From Bacillota bacterium (GTDB lineage: Bacteria; Bacillota; Clostridia; Lachnospirales; Lachnospiraceae), in NCBI GenBank assembly GCA_023436765.1, contig JAEZHX010000207.1, positions 1-15,580 on the forward strand: a DNA stretch of 15,580 nucleotides, read 5' to 3'. The position numbers and the translations under genes were made by a program. Below the pieces are notes generated by a model that had not been told where the DNA came from, ran no database searches, and saw only the letters and a list, made by a program, of their open reading frames with translations. Shown here one piece after another: positions 14,742 through 15,580 of the stretch (within the stretch, counting starts at the first letter, position 1; each line of letters starts with the position of its first letter).

Positions 14742-15002
14742 TTATGTCTGTTTACCTTTCCGATTCCGGACACATTCCGCCAGTAGATATTCTATCTGCC
14801 CATTGATGGAGCGAAAATCCTCTTCTGCCCAGGCTGCCAGCTCACTCCAGAGGCTGGGAGATAGCCTAAGGAGTATCTGTTTCTTTGTCTTCTCCTGTTC
14901 CTTAAGGGCCTTCTCTTTCCTGAGGATCTCCTGCTCCAGCTCATGAATCCGTTCGAGTCTGGCCTTAAGCTGCTCTTCTTTAGCTTCGAATTTATCTTCC
15001 AT
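14742..15002 (-). CDS. Coiled-coil plus ribbon-helix-helix (Arc/MetJ-like) small protein
   Basis: An 86-residue protein with two parts. Residues 2-41 are a highly charged heptad-like helix (KEEQLKARLERIHELEQEI, then more Lys/Glu), probably a coiled coil. Residues 42-80 (QILLRLSPSLWSELAAWAEE, then INGQIEYLLAECVRNR) have the strand-helix-helix pattern of Arc-type ribbon-helix-helix proteins, which bind DNA as dimers. The start has AAAGGAG upstream, and the gene follows the SPFH gene by 26 bases, so the two are probably co-transcribed. No toxin gene is next to it, so an antitoxin role is not supported. It may be an adaptor or regulator for the SPFH protein; function unknown. Confidence 0.8.
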   Translation of the reverse strand: MEDKFEAKEEQLKARLERIHELEQEILRKEKALKEQEKTKKQILLRLSPSLWSELAAWAEEDFRSINGQIEYLLAECVRNRKGKQT

Positions 15003-15028
15003 CCCTCACTCCTTTGGCTCGTAATCGA

Positions 15029-15580
15029 TTAGTAAATAGAGCCGCTATTTACGATTGGCTGTGCATCCTTATTACCACAGAGAACAACGAGGAGATTGCT
15101 TACCATAGCAGCTTTTCTTTCCTCATCCAATACCACGACCTCTTCCTCACTGAGCTGATCAATCGCCATCTTTACCATGCTGACCGCACCCTCAACAATC
15201 TTCTGGCGCGCGGCGATAATAGCTACCGCCTGCTGCCTCTGGAGCATGGCTGCTGCTATCTCTTCCGCATAGGACAGATGTGTAATTCTAACCTCAAGTA
15301 TCTCCAATCCGGCTACACTTACTCTCTGCTGAAGCTCCTCCCTCATGCTGTCTGCAATTTCCTGACTGCTGCCACGAAGTGTCTTCTCATCAGAATCCTC
15401 CTCCATGGTATCATAGGGGTATAATCTTGCGATATTACGGATCGTGGAATCACACTGGGTGGACAGGAAAACCTTATAATTATCCACATTAAATACAGCT
15501 TTCGTTGGATCTGCCACTCTCCAGATTACTACTGCACCGATGATGATTGGATTACCCAGTACGTCATTTACCTTCTGCTT
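15029..15580 (-). CDS. SPFH/Band-7 domain protein (5' end cut by window)
   Basis: The last 183 residues of an SPFH (stomatin/prohibitin/flotillin/HflK) protein; the N-terminus with its membrane segment lies beyond the right edge. The frame is open to the last base, so the GTG at 15517 (in VIWRVADPTKAVFNV) is internal and not the start. The visible part shows the end of the SPFH beta-sheet (NPIIIGAVVIWRVADPTKA), the helical stretch IRNIARLYPYDTMEED, then GLEILEVRITHLSYAEEIAAAMLQRQQAVAI, where the family's coiled-coil tail begins. Such proteins form large membrane-bound rings or patches that organise membrane lipids and proteases. The downstream RHH gene is 26 bases away in the same direction. 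Confidence 0.92.
   Translation of the reverse strand, partial: KQKVNDVLGNPIIIGAVVIWRVADPTKAVFNVDNYKVFLSTQCDSTIRNIARLYPYDTMEEDSDEKTLRGSSQEIADSMREELQQRVSVAGLEILEVRITHLSYAEEIAAAMLQRQQAVAIIAARQKIVEGAVSMVKMAIDQLSEEEVVVLDEERKAAMVSNLLVVLCGNKDAQPIVNSGSIY

Noticed and set aside
14742..15002. Antitoxin of a toxin-antitoxin pair
   Set aside because: The RHH fold fits, but the adjacent gene is an SPFH protein and the other side is a terminator; no toxin candidate is present.

Overview
The window reads as chromosome from a spore-forming, anaerobic, low-to-moderate G+C Bacillota, most likely a Clostridia/Lachnospiraceae relative. This is inferred from strong GGAGG ribosome sites, a ferredoxin-linked 2-oxoacid oxidoreductase operon, CotA-like and CotH-like proteins, and a bacterial Ig-like (Big_2) secreted protein. 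No rRNA, tRNA, CRISPR array, insertion sequence or phage gene was seen. Every gene found lies on the minus strand, so the transcription order runs from high to low coordinates.

From the right edge: the C-terminal part of an SPFH/Band-7 membrane protein is followed by a small coiled-coil plus ribbon-helix-helix protein and a strong hairpin terminator (14663-14705). After an AT-rich 417-base gap holding a good sigma-A promoter comes a tightly packed five-gene operon (14324 to 10805). It encodes a four-subunit 2-oxoacid:ferredoxin oxidoreductase of the VOR/KOR type (delta, alpha, beta, gamma) plus a FabH-type ketoacyl-ACP synthase III. The genes overlap or are separated by 3 bases. The set could turn (branched) 2-oxoacids into acyl-CoA and use the acyl-CoA as a fatty-acid primer. 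A hairpin at 10736-10775 follows.

Next come a DUF368 (PopT-type polyprenyl-phosphate transporter) gene with its own promoter and terminator, then a full-length CotA-like multicopper oxidase with all copper ligands and a possible sigma-K-type promoter. A secreted Big_2 protein and a CotH-fold lipoprotein follow. The left third holds a TetR-ATPase-permease operon whose promoter carries two palindromic operator-like sites, and a SulP anion transporter with a STAS domain that runs off the left edge.

The most interesting items are the laccase in an apparently anaerobic setting with a sigma-K-like promoter next to an unusual hairpin, the VOR-FabH operon, the dual-operator TetR promoter, and the multidomain CotH lipoprotein. 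There is no clear evidence of an unknown multi-gene defence or mobile system.
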